Shown here one piece after another: positions 39,843 to 48,091 of a stretch of 64,000 bases of DNA. This DNA is from Thalassospira profundimaris (GTDB taxonomy: Bacteria > Pseudomonadota > Alphaproteobacteria > Rhodospirillales > Thalassospiraceae): positions 186,001-250,000 of the forward strand of contig NZ_JPWH01000003.1 in assembly GCF_003326755.1 (NCBI RefSeq). Direction: 5' to 3'. Under the pieces are notes generated by a model. The model did no database searches. It was not told the DNA's origin and saw only the letters and a program-made list of their open reading frames with translations. A program made the position numbers and the translations under genes. The first letter of the stretch is position 1, and the number at the start of each line of letters is the position of its first letter.

Positions 39843-40106
39843 GAGCTTTCAGGGCAAAGCCCGGAGGATACCGCCGCCTATGTTTTGAAAATCACCGATC
39901 GCTTCATCGGATACGGATTTACCAAACAGGAATATATTCATCTTTTTGCAGCATGGTCGGTTTTCTTTGGCGAGGGCTTCGAGGAAAAAGATCCGGAAAA
40001 GATATTGCTGGAAATTTGCTGCTCAGACCTTTCCGAAGACCAGAAATTCAGTCGTTTTAAAGCCAGATTTGAGCAATTTACCTACACGCAACCAGAGGCC
40101 GGATAA
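39843..40106 (+). pseudogene. C-terminal part of the DUF4123 protein after the TAG
   Basis: This 87-codon stretch continues in the same frame after the TAG and reads ELSGQSPEDTAAYVLK, then ITDRFIGYGFTKQEYIHLFA and FGEGFEEKDPEKILLE. This small helical region is typical of the C-terminal tails of DUF4123-type chaperones. There is no good start: GGAGG at 39862-39866 is followed at a proper distance only by an out-of-frame ATG that stops after two codons, and a TTG at 39885 is too far. Its TAA overlaps the ATG of the effector gene (TAATG), a coupling that only makes sense if translation reached this point. Confidence 0.65.
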
Positions 40107-41199
40107 TGCTTCAGCCAAAAGATGTTTCCGCGCGTTCCCAGAAAAGTGCCTATGCCGAGACAGGTGATATGTCGTCGGTTTGCATGCTGTGTGTCGGGCC
40201 CGTACGGCTTGAAGCCAGTTATGATGACGCATGGCAGACCCCGATCGCGGGGTCATGGGGTCATTCGTGCGGATCGAGGATGGAGATGGCGTGCTTCTTC
40301 CCGGAACGCCGGGCGGCCCTGCCACATTAGGGCTGGTCAATTTTGGCGTTGAGGACGGGCAGGAGGCAGTGCCGTCGGTGCGCCCGGAACTGGGGACCTT
40401 CACGCATCCCCGGGCGAAAAAAGGACCTGTCAGGGTTGCTTTGGTCCCTGATTCATCGGCAGCAAGTGAAGTTGATGCGCTTGCTAAACAGATTATTTCC
40501 CTGGTGGATGCTTTCAAATCAGAGATGGAAACCGCGCTGCTTCCCTGGATGACGGCGTGGAACCGTCAGGGCCTTCTCTCCATCCCAGCGGCTTATCGGA
40601 CCGGCAAGATGAAGGGGTTCAATGCCTGGTGGGAAGGAGAGGTCGGCTTCTGGGCGTCGGTCGGGGACTGGATCTCATCCGCGTTCGATGCGGCGGCCCA
40701 AGCCCTGCTATACACCGCCAGTGAATTTTGGGACTGGTATGTCGATCTACCCTGGTACGACAGGCTCAATCCTCTTGGCGCCTATGCCCGTCAGGCTCTC
40801 GAAGCTCTTTTTGAAAATGCAAAAGATCTCTGGGAACAACGCGACCAAATCATGGCCCTGGTAAAAGGGTTTGCAACCGGTTCGATTGACGCGATCGAAA
40901 AGAGCCTTGAGGCGCTGGTTGATATTCCCGGCGAAATAGGCGAACTGGCGCGATTGCTGGTCGATAAAAGTGCCGAATGGACCGGCGGTTTGATCGAGAT
41001 GATCCGGGAAACGGATGTTGTCGAAAAACTGGCGGCCGCAACCTTTGCCATCATCATGATGATGATGCCGCCCAATCTCTGGGCGGAGGCGATTGGGGCG
41101 GTCGAGGGCTTGCTGCCCGAAGTCCTGATCGCCGCCGTTTTTGCCATTATCGCCGCCTGCACCGACGGCGCGGGTGCCTCGTTTTGTGGCGCTGTCTAG
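40106..41199 (+). pseudogene. T6SS effector-like gene, frameshifted by an 8-bp duplication
   Basis: Two overlapping frames make one protein. The first starts at ATG 40106 and reads ETGDMSSVCMLCVGPVRL to DDAWQTPIAGS. The second takes over after the duplication at 40249-40264 and reads FVRIEDGDGVLLPGTPGG to the TAG at 41197-41199. Removing one 8-bp copy gives a continuous 361-residue protein: an N-terminal beta-rich domain (about 1-110), a long amphipathic helical region with many Trp (about 125-270), and a hydrophobic tail (about 285-360) with AIIMMMMPPNLW and VLIAAVFAIIAACT. I see no known catalytic toxin motif; it may be a membrane-acting effector or may have lost its toxin domain. It follows the chaperone by a TAATG overlap. 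Confidence 0.6.
40249..40264 (+). repeat. 8-bp tandem duplication GGGGTCAT x2
   Basis: Positions 40249-40256 and 40257-40264 are identical (GGGGTCAT). Deleting either copy joins PIAGS directly to FVRIEDGD in one frame. It is a clean example of slipped-strand duplication, and reversal would restore the gene. Confidence 0.9.
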
Positions 41200-42164
41200 C
41201 AATCATATTGCGGCTCGGGAATTGTCAGCGCGCATCCGATCCTCTCGCTGAGCTGGAAGGCCAGATCGTTCAGCGCATCCTTGCCGTCAGACGAAGCAAG
41301 ACCTATTTCCCGGTGACACTCATCCGACATGCCGTGCGGACGATAGCTGAGCGCCAGTCCAGCGCCGCCCGGCCCCTTGGCAGGCAGCACCTTGGTAAGC
41401 GTGAGACCCGTGATATGCGCGACAGGCACGATATAAAGCTGGCTTGTGGAGGCGATCATGGCCCTGTCATCGGCGGAAAACCCGATCTGGCCCAGAAAAT
41501 TGTCCTGGTCGATCGGCGGCAGACGAAGGTAGTCCTGCGCCAAGCTTACCGGTGCGATCGACCACAGCTCGTAAAGCGTTTTCGCTGTACCAAAGCCAGC
41601 AATATTGGCGAAGGGCGAGAAGCTTTTGAGCCATGCCCGCTCCTCCTCGCTCATTGGACGGCGATAGCCGGGCTTTATTCGGACCAAGCATGCCGTCTTG
41701 AGTCTGCCGTCACGCTCATGAGCCGCATTCTCTGTTGGCCAGTGCTGGAGCCAGGCCGGCCAGACCATTGCCGAGATAAAGGCCGGTCCGGCCCGCCACT
41801 CGGCCGTGTAGGTATTGGCAGACTTTATGATCGGAGCAGGACCGAGAAGGTTTGCAAGCTGGCGGAAAGCATGCTCGATATTGGCAATCGGATCATCCTT
41901 GACCCAGATTTCCCCCGAAAACGACAGCGGCACCTGATCACGGAGAGAAAACGCGCCGGGTTCCGGCGAAAGCGGATAGATCAGTCCGTCAAGGCCGAGC
42001 GGGCACGGCACAATCGGGCTCTGCTCCCAATCGAAACCCGCATGACGGGAAAGCCCGAAACGGGCGATGATGTCTTCCGTGCGCATTCGCCAAGGCAGGC
42101 CGATATTATCGAGCACGTTCTGAAGGGCGTTTTCACCGCCGGGGGTCCAGGGCAGTTCAAGCAT
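41196..42164 (-). CDS. Unrecognised protein converging on the effector gene
   Basis: I do not recognise this protein. From ATG 42164 it is 322 residues, soluble-looking, with no signal or membrane helix. It is Trp- and Pro-rich and begins MLELPWTPGGENALQNVLDN. The frame is open on to a TTG at 42341, adding 59 residues with an odd Cys-rich hydrophobic stretch; neither start has a convincing ribosome site. It converges on the effector gene so tightly that both stops share CTAG. Position suggests a role tied to the effector, for instance immunity, but this is speculation. Some of the + strand open frame opposite it is a shadow. Confidence 0.55.
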   Translation of the reverse strand: MLELPWTPGGENALQNVLDNIGLPWRMRTEDIIARFGLSRHAGFDWEQSPIVPCPLGLDGLIYPLSPEPGAFSLRDQVPLSFSGEIWVKDDPIANIEHAFRQLANLLGPAPIIKSANTYTAEWRAGPAFISAMVWPAWLQHWPTENAAHERDGRLKTACLVRIKPGYRRPMSEEERAWLKSFSPFANIAGFGTAKTLYELWSIAPVSLAQDYLRLPPIDQDNFLGQIGFSADDRAMIASTSQLYIVPVAHITGLTLTKVLPAKGPGGAGLALSYRPHGMSDECHREIGLASSDGKDALNDLAFQLSERIGCALTIPEPQYDC

Positions 42165-42509
42165 TGTGGCTTTACCTGGGGTGAGAAGTCGTTTTTCGGT
42201 GGCACTGATAGATCGACGCGATATCTTGCGGATCAGGGACTGGAATAGCATGAGGATATATTTGCCGCAGAACCAGAATATTGCGGCAGGAAGCCCAGCC
42301 GCACAGCAACACGATTTTATCACATTCGACTTTCTTTTCAAATACGCGGCGTGTACAAATCAAAACCTCTCCCGCAGGCGGGACAGGGCTGTGCGCTAGT
42401 GCCCGGACGCGGTAAGGTCTGCAGGTAGGCCCTTCCGTTGATACCGCCATCTGGCGCGCCCTTTCGCCGGTTGGGCCGGCAGAAACGGAAACTGAATACG
42501 GCTTACGCG

Positions 42510-43283
42510 ATGCTGAACACCCGAACCCGAGACTTGCTCAAGGACCTCCGCGGCTGGTCGGTCGACGATGACGATCATGAATTTCTGTTTAACCGGGAAG
42601 ACTGGCAGTTCGAAGCGGCAGACCTGACCTTTCCGGAGTTGGTTCTGGATAGGTCATTCCATTTCTTCGGTCTGTCCGAGGACGATCTGCCGGTGGACGT
42701 TGCGCAGCGCCGACCGGTCGCGAACTGGTATGCGGAGCGTGATGGCTATATCGCGCTCGGTATCAGGCTCATAGCTTTCGTGCTGAACGATAGTCCGTGC
42801 CTTTCAGTCAGCCTGTCGCACGGTGAAAGCCGGATCTCACACGTCTATTTCTACAAGCGTGCACCGATGCATGTTTCACCATTGCTGACCCACGAACCAG
42901 TTCGTTTCACAAGCTACCTGTACATCCCCGAGAGTGTCGACCGCCAGACATTCTCCTGCTCGGATCCTGCGCACTCGGAATTGACCAGACCTGAAACGCT
43001 CGTCACCAGCTTTGCGTGGTCCGATCAGATACAGACTTATCAACAGACTGCCACACCCGATGCTCTCGTCATAGCAGCAACGCCACAACGCCTGGCGGAT
43101 CTCGGCGCATTCCTGATCGATTTCGGCAGAGATGAAACCGCATTGACAGAATTTGCCATGGAGTCCGCGCTTGATGGGGCTGGCGGGATTTTGCACGGTA
43201 GCGTCGAGCAGAAATTCTGGTTGCCGGGCGGCCTGGACTTTCCTGAACGGTGTCTCGACGATCTGTCGCTGCCGAAGCGATAG
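42510..43283 (+). CDS. Unrecognised protein of the accessory stretch
   Basis: I do not recognise this 257-residue protein. The sequence is ordinary coding style: MLNTRTRDLLKDLRGWSVDD at the start and a C-terminal segment RLADLGAFLIDFGRDETALTEFAMESALDGAGG followed by FWLPGGLDFPE. There are no membrane helices. The ATG at 42510 has no clear ribosome site; a TTG at 42438 (behind AGGTAGG) would add 24 residues. It lies between two minus-strand genes in the T6SS-associated cassette. It could be an immunity or chaperone-like protein, by context only. Confidence 0.55.
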   Translation: MLNTRTRDLLKDLRGWSVDDDDHEFLFNREDWQFEAADLTFPELVLDRSFHFFGLSEDDLPVDVAQRRPVANWYAERDGYIALGIRLIAFVLNDSPCLSVSLSHGESRISHVYFYKRAPMHVSPLLTHEPVRFTSYLYIPESVDRQTFSCSDPAHSELTRPETLVTSFAWSDQIQTYQQTATPDALVIAATPQRLADLGAFLIDFGRDETALTEFAMESALDGAGGILHGSVEQKFWLPGGLDFPERCLDDLSLPKR

Positions 43284-43349
43284 CAACGGATTTGACCGTT
43301 TCTTTTTGAAGAGGAACATGACAATGCTTGGTCCATCTTCACCGCTGCA

Positions 43350-43586
43350 TCAGTCCTTTAGCCATTGGGCGATGCGTTTCGCGGCTGTCCGCTTGCGGCC
43401 TACGCGCATGTAGTGGAAATAAAAATTCCTCCGCTCGTCCGGTTTAAGCAATCCGGACGCCCTGTTTGCCAGCGGACCTATCCGATGATGATTTGCGGGC
43501 CAGAACGAGCCCCGTTTACGTTTGGATAAGGCTTTGTCCTCGCTGGCGATGAAGGTGCGCAGAAGATCCGCATCCTTATCGGTCAT
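43350..43586 (-). CDS. Small basic protein, function unknown
   Basis: This 78-residue protein starts MTDKDADLLRTFIASEDKAL and ends in a very basic segment with MRVGRKRTAAKRIAQWLKD. The start at 43586 is supported by GGGAG 7-8 bp upstream on the minus strand; the frame runs open to 43613. It is predicted helical, without membrane segments. I recognise no family. It may be part of the cassette (small DNA- or toxin-binding protein) or a fragment of a larger gene. Confidence 0.45.
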   Translation of the reverse strand: MTDKDADLLRTFIASEDKALSKRKRGSFWPANHHRIGPLANRASGLLKPDERRNFYFHYMRVGRKRTAAKRIAQWLKD

Positions 43587-43721
43587 TGTCTGCTCCCATT
43601 CCCGTTTTGCCACGGCTCATCTCGGCGGCGGTTGAGGCTTGGACAGAGATGTCGACCAATGTTTGAAACCGGCTCTCGCACATTGAGTTTTCCAATAGCT
43701 TACGTGAGAGGGAAGTGTAAA

Positions 43722-44006
43722 GTGCCATCTAGGTGTTTGGTCCCGGTATTTGATGGCGCAAGTTTTAACGCCAGCGACGATGCAGACAAAACCCTGTTTG
43801 CCCGCGTTTGCAAACGGCTTAGGGACCCGGAACCCGGTGACTGTTACGGGTTTTTTCCGGCTCTTGCTATGGGCGGTGCCCCGAAACTGGAAAACCTGAA
43901 ACGCACCGATGCTCTGTCGCATTTCAGTTTTCTTGCCCAGCTCCATCCCTTCACCCTGGTGGATTACCTTTCCCGTCCGATCAAGACCGTGCGCCAGATC
44001 GGCTGA
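43722..44006 (+). CDS. Tdi1-like immunity protein, C-terminal domain only
   Basis: The 94-residue product matches the C-terminal (DUF1851) domain of T6SS immunity proteins such as Agrobacterium Tdi1. It shows DADKTLFARVCKRLRDPEPGDCYGFFPALAMGGAPKLENLKRTDALSHFSFLAQLHPF, with the YGFxPALAxGG and NLxxxxALxHxxxLAQL pattern. The GAD-like N-terminal domain of full-length family members is missing, so this is a truncation or a stand-alone domain. The GTG at 43722 has GAGAGGG 9 bp upstream, so it could still be translated; the frame runs open from 43632. No intact matching DNase effector is seen beside it. Confidence 0.65.
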   Translation: MPSRCLVPVFDGASFNASDDADKTLFARVCKRLRDPEPGDCYGFFPALAMGGAPKLENLKRTDALSHFSFLAQLHPFTLVDYLSRPIKTVRQIG

Positions 44007-44045
44007 TTGCTTGAGACTGGCTGTCTTGTGCTATTCCAAAAATGT

Positions 44046-44067
44046 CGCACCGGAATTTTCCGGTGCG
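44046..44067 (+). terminator. Hairpin after the Tdi1-like fragment
   Basis: CGCACCGGA pairs perfectly with TCCGGTGCG around ATTT, 40 bp after the stop. The following bases (TTGCTTGT) are only moderately T-rich, so it is a probable but weak terminator. It marks the right edge of the accessory stretch. Confidence 0.55.
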
Positions 44068-44136
44068 TTGCTTGTAACGTTTTGCAGGCAAGTTCCTAAT
44101 GGATCACAAATTGTTCGTGGGGGTGACGTGACTTTC

Positions 44137-44835
44137 TTACGCCGTTTTGGATGCCGTCGTCAGCGGGAGTAATTCATCCAGTCCCTTGAGAGTAACATCC
44201 GGCTGGTGTGACAGGTGGTCTACGGGCAGGGTGGCACGATTGATCCAAGCTGTTTTGAAACCAAAATGTCCGGCACCTGCAATATCCCAGCCGTTTGACG
44301 ACTGAAATGAAATGTCGCCCGCTTCGAGTTCGAGTTTCTCAGTTGCCAACTGGTAGACGCTGGGATGGGGTTTATAAGTGCGTATGTCATCTACACACAA
44401 AATTTCATCGAATAGCGATAAAATGCCCGATGATTTCGCCGCTGATATCAGCATATGCCGTGCCCCGTTTGACAGGATTGCCAGTTTGTGGCCGTTGTCT
44501 TTAAGGGTTTGAAGGGTTCGCGTAACTTCAGGAAAGGCATCAAGGGAAAGATAGGTTTCCATCAGGCGTGAGCGCAAGACCGGATCATTTTTACCAATTG
44601 CCGTCATTGCATAATCCAACGCGTCGCCGGTGACATTCCAGAAATCTGTGAAATCTCCCATCAGGCTGCGTAGCCATGTATATTCGAGCTGCTTGCGACG
44701 CCACAGTTCGGAAAGTTTTTCGGCTTCGTCCCCAAGACTTTCCTGACAGCGTTTGATGACGGAATTTACATCGAACAAAGTGCCATAAGCATCAAAGACA
44801 AAGGCGCGGCAGGAAGAGATAGCGGATTCAGTCAT
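44137..44835 (-). CDS. Haloacid dehalogenase type II (HAD superfamily)
   Basis: This 232-residue HAD hydrolase matches (S)-2-haloacid dehalogenases. The nucleophile Asp15 lies in FVFDAYGTLFDVNS, with LSNGARHML (Ser-Asn motif II), the Lys in TYKPHPSVYQLA, and SSNGWDIAGAGHFGF in motif III, typical of the haloacid subgroup. It should release halide from short 2-haloacids, although such enzymes may act on other substrates. It stands alone on the minus strand between the accessory cassette and slt. Confidence 0.9.
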   Translation of the reverse strand: MTESAISSCRAFVFDAYGTLFDVNSVIKRCQESLGDEAEKLSELWRRKQLEYTWLRSLMGDFTDFWNVTGDALDYAMTAIGKNDPVLRSRLMETYLSLDAFPEVTRTLQTLKDNGHKLAILSNGARHMLISAAKSSGILSLFDEILCVDDIRTYKPHPSVYQLATEKLELEAGDISFQSSNGWDIAGAGHFGFKTAWINRATLPVDHLSHQPDVTLKGLDELLPLTTASKTA

Positions 44836-44930
44836 TTGGTCAGGCCTCGTTTTCTGTCACCTGGATTTTAGGTGTCATTTAAACTGCAATTGGCAACCCT
44901 TCGAGAATAGCGGATCAAACTCTATCTATC

Positions 44931-47006
44931 CTATTTTTGTGATTTTTTTGCGGAGGTAACGGATTTATTGACCTCGTCGTTGTTTTCCTGGCTCATGGCA
45001 ATTTCGTCACGGGCAAAACGACGCCGGTAAACATAGGTGCCTTCCATTACCCGCTGAACATAATTGCGGGTTTCCTTGTAGGGAATCATCTCGATCCAGT
45101 CGATCGGATCTACTTCGGGGTCTCGCGGATCGCCATATTCTTCAATCCATTCCTTTACCCGGGACGGGCCTGCGTTATAGGACGCAATCGTCAAAATTTC
45201 CGCCCCGTTCCAGCGGTCCAGCAATTTGGACAGATAGTGCCGCCCAAGTTGAATGTTAAAGCCCGGGTCTTCTGTCAGGCGATCAACGCTATAGGGCAGG
45301 TTCAAATGACTTGCCATGCGCTTGGCTGTTGCAGGCATAAGCTGCATCAGACCGCGCGCGCCAGCATAGGAAATCGCACCGGGATTAAACAGACTTTCCT
45401 GACGCATAATGGCATGCACAAGTCCTGGATCAGGGTTTTGGCCGCCCGGTACCAGATCATAAACAGGGTAGGCGGCATCAAGATAACCGCCGCCCGAACG
45501 GATACCGCGCTTTGCCGCAATCACGGCAAGATCGGTTCGCCCGTATTCCGAAGCAAGCCCGGTTGCCATTGCCAGCATTTCCGGGCTGTCAGCCTGGTCC
45601 ACCAGCGCCATGATAAAGGGACGAATAATATTGCCCAGGCCCATATCCCCCAGTTCGCGGGAGACCTTGGTCAGTTCATTGTTTTCAAAACGCTTGCGCT
45701 GTTCTGGCGTCGGGTGTGCCTGTTCCACCCGATAATGAACGGCTCCGCCCAATTCGTCATTGGCAAGCTGACCATAAAAAGTATGGGCATGGTCGGCAGC
45801 AATGTGGAACCATTTGTTGGCCCGTTCCCTGTCGCCCATTGCCTTGCAGGCCCGGCCGGCCCAATAGGCGCCGCGCGACTGGCTGATGGGATATTGTACC
45901 ACATCATACAGATTCTGGAAATGTTGCAGAGCGATTTGCGAATCGCCTAAAAACTCAAGCGCGATCCAGCCCGCCAGCCATTCGGCACCGGCAATGTCGG
46001 CCGGTTCGGTTTGCCCGTGATTGGCAACCAGGCGGTAGGCGTCGGTAATATACCCTTCCTGCAGCGCACGGCGGGCAAGAATAGCCTTTTCCGTCCACCA
46101 ATATTCCGGCCGGATCGAAATATAGGCCAGATCATTTGCCTTGTGCAGCAACAGGTCTCGGGCATCCTTGTCGTCGTCATTAATGCGCCGCCAGCGGACC
46201 TGCTCATACATCAGGCCGGGATTGTTGCGGTATTTTTGCGGAACACTTTTGAGGATTGCATCGATATCGCTTTTGCGTTCACGAAGGGCAAGTCGGGCTT
46301 CGGCCAGCTTTTGGTAATCCGCATTGACGTATTTCATCATGCGGCTGGCCGGGTGGGTTCTGCCTTCCCATAACAGGCGATCAAGGCGGGCTTCGTGTGT
46401 TGCCTCGTCGATATATTTGCCATATCGGTCAATAAAGCGTTTTGCCTGGCCGGTGCCAAAATCCTCGTTAATCCAGCTATGGCGAATCAGGGCAATGGCC
46501 GCATCCTTTTCGCCAACCGATAAAAGGGCGGAGATCTGCCGTGTTGCGCCATCCGCCGTTACAGGGGCAGAGCGTTTGAACCATGCCAGAATTTCAAAAT
46601 CCGGTACCGCATCGGTCATCGCCTCTTCGGCGCGCTGGCGCAGCAGGGCCTGGCTGGGCCAGTTCGGGTTGGCATCAATGAATGACGTAATTTCTGCAAA
46701 GGAGCGATTGGAATTGGGGCTGATCAGCCACATCCATTCAACCGCCTTTTGCAAAAGCGGATCGTCAAATGACGGCAGCAGATCGGCAACGTTTTTCGTA
46801 TCTCCGTTTTCCAGGGCATCGAGAAAAACATTCAATCGTGCCCGGCTGATTTTGGAAAAAGCAGGCGACGGAGGCGAAAGAACAAGCGGTGATGGCTCGG
46901 GCGTTGCTGCACGTGCCAGATTGCAGGAACTGCCAGCCGTGATAAGCCAGACCGCGCCAAATGTTGCTGCACACGCAGAAAACCGGCGGAAAGTGATATT
47001 CGCCAT
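44931..47006 (-). CDS. slt: Soluble lytic transglycosylase
   Basis: This periplasmic enzyme cleaves peptidoglycan glycan strands with 1,6-anhydro bond formation. The 691-residue protein has a signal peptide (about 1-33, ending ARA-A) and a long alpha-superhelical U/L region. The C-terminal SLT domain (about 510-630) carries the catalytic Glu in MRQESLFNPGAISYAGARGLMQLMPATA and later LGRHYLSKLL and IASYNAGPSRVKEW. The start at 47006 is set by GAGGGG 8 bp upstream; an ATG at 47021 lies inside that site. Divergent from dapA. Confidence 0.94.
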   Translation of the reverse strand: MANITFRRFSACAATFGAVWLITAGSSCNLARAATPEPSPLVLSPPSPAFSKISRARLNVFLDALENGDTKNVADLLPSFDDPLLQKAVEWMWLISPNSNRSFAEITSFIDANPNWPSQALLRQRAEEAMTDAVPDFEILAWFKRSAPVTADGATRQISALLSVGEKDAAIALIRHSWINEDFGTGQAKRFIDRYGKYIDEATHEARLDRLLWEGRTHPASRMMKYVNADYQKLAEARLALRERKSDIDAILKSVPQKYRNNPGLMYEQVRWRRINDDDKDARDLLLHKANDLAYISIRPEYWWTEKAILARRALQEGYITDAYRLVANHGQTEPADIAGAEWLAGWIALEFLGDSQIALQHFQNLYDVVQYPISQSRGAYWAGRACKAMGDRERANKWFHIAADHAHTFYGQLANDELGGAVHYRVEQAHPTPEQRKRFENNELTKVSRELGDMGLGNIIRPFIMALVDQADSPEMLAMATGLASEYGRTDLAVIAAKRGIRSGGGYLDAAYPVYDLVPGGQNPDPGLVHAIMRQESLFNPGAISYAGARGLMQLMPATAKRMASHLNLPYSVDRLTEDPGFNIQLGRHYLSKLLDRWNGAEILTIASYNAGPSRVKEWIEEYGDPRDPEVDPIDWIEMIPYKETRNYVQRVMEGTYVYRRRFARDEIAMSQENNDEVNKSVTSAKKSQK

Positions 47007-47182
47007 CGAAAAACCCCTCATGCCCCAGGGCGGAAATTGCTCTCAAGACGGGGCGTATTATGGCAGTGAAACCGACAAAAGCCAAACAGTGACAAAACAA
47101 TTCGTTCTGGTGCTTGCGATGGGCGCTAAGTGCGGCTATTTTCGCGACGCTTTTTAATCCGCATTATGATTTGGAGATAACC

Positions 47183-48064
47183 ATGTTTAAGGGTTCGATT
47201 CCCGCTTTGATTACACCGTTCACCACGGACGGAGTGATCGATGAAAAAGCGTTCCAGTCTTTTGTGGATTGGCAGATAAAACAGGGCTCGACTGGCGTGG
47301 TGCCGGTCGGAACCACGGGAGAATCCCCAACGCTTAGCCATGCTGAGCATCATCGTGTTGTGGAACTGGCACTTGAAGTTGCAAAGGGGCGTGTCCCGGT
47401 GATCGCGGGTACGGGATCAAACTCGACAGTGGAAGCTGTTTCGCTGACCCGTCACGCGCAGAATGCCGGTGCCGATGCGGCTCTTGTTGTGACACCTTAT
47501 TACAACAAACCAACCCAGGCTGGCCTGCTGGCGCACTATAAGGCCATTCACGATTCGACCGATATCCCGATTATTATTTATAATATTCCGGGCCGGTCGG
47601 TGATTGATATGACCGTTGCAACAATGGCCGAACTGGCAAAATTGCCACGTATTGTGGGCGTTAAGGACGCAACCAGCGACCCGGAACGCCCGGCCATGAT
47701 GCGTATTGCTGCGGGGCCTGATTTTTGCCAGCTTTCAGGCGAAGACGGGTCTATTGTTCCGTTTCTGGCACAGGGCGGTCATGGTTGCATCTCTGTTACC
47801 GCCAATATTGCACCGCGTTTGTGTGCCGATTTGCATAATGCCTGGCGTGACGGGAACATCGCCAAGGTTCAGGAGTTGAACTATCGACTGATGCCGGTTC
47901 ATAAGGCGATGTTCTGTGAAGCAAATCCTGGCCCGGTTAAATATGCAGCGTCGCTTTTGGGGTTATGCACGGCGCAAATGCGTCTGCCGATGGTTGAAAT
48001 CGCCGACGACTCCAAACGGCGCGTTGAAACCGCACTGAAATCTGCCGGTATTCTTTCCTGTTAA
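47183..48064 (+). CDS. dapA: 4-hydroxy-tetrahydrodipicolinate synthase
   Basis: DapA condenses pyruvate with aspartate semialdehyde on the way to lysine and diaminopimelate. The 293-residue barrel begins MFKGSIPALITPFTTDG and has GTTGESPTLSHAEH, VVTPYYNKPTQAG, IYNIPGRSVIDM and the Schiff-base Lys in IVGVKDATSD. GGAG lies 7 bp before ATG 47183, which fixes the start. Next to slt and smpB. Confidence 0.97.
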   Translation: MFKGSIPALITPFTTDGVIDEKAFQSFVDWQIKQGSTGVVPVGTTGESPTLSHAEHHRVVELALEVAKGRVPVIAGTGSNSTVEAVSLTRHAQNAGADAALVVTPYYNKPTQAGLLAHYKAIHDSTDIPIIIYNIPGRSVIDMTVATMAELAKLPRIVGVKDATSDPERPAMMRIAAGPDFCQLSGEDGSIVPFLAQGGHGCISVTANIAPRLCADLHNAWRDGNIAKVQELNYRLMPVHKAMFCEANPGPVKYAASLLGLCTAQMRLPMVEIADDSKRRVETALKSAGILSC

Positions 48065-48091
48065 ACAGGGGCCGGCCAATAAGTTTTTGAT

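Noticed and set aside
40977..42248. A 423-codon plus-strand frame running from the effector into the convergent gene
   Set aside because: It overlaps the effector in another frame and then lies antisense to the minus-strand gene; its Arg/His-rich composition is not protein-like.
42172..42450. Minus-strand frame of 92 codons before the plus-strand unknown gene
   Set aside because: It overlaps the N-terminal end of another minus-strand frame and has no ribosome site or protein-like pattern.
38615..44130. A complete T6SS or a prophage in the accessory stretch
   Set aside because: No TssB/C, ClpV, VgrG, Hcp, integrase, terminase or tail genes are present; only effector-linked parts are seen.
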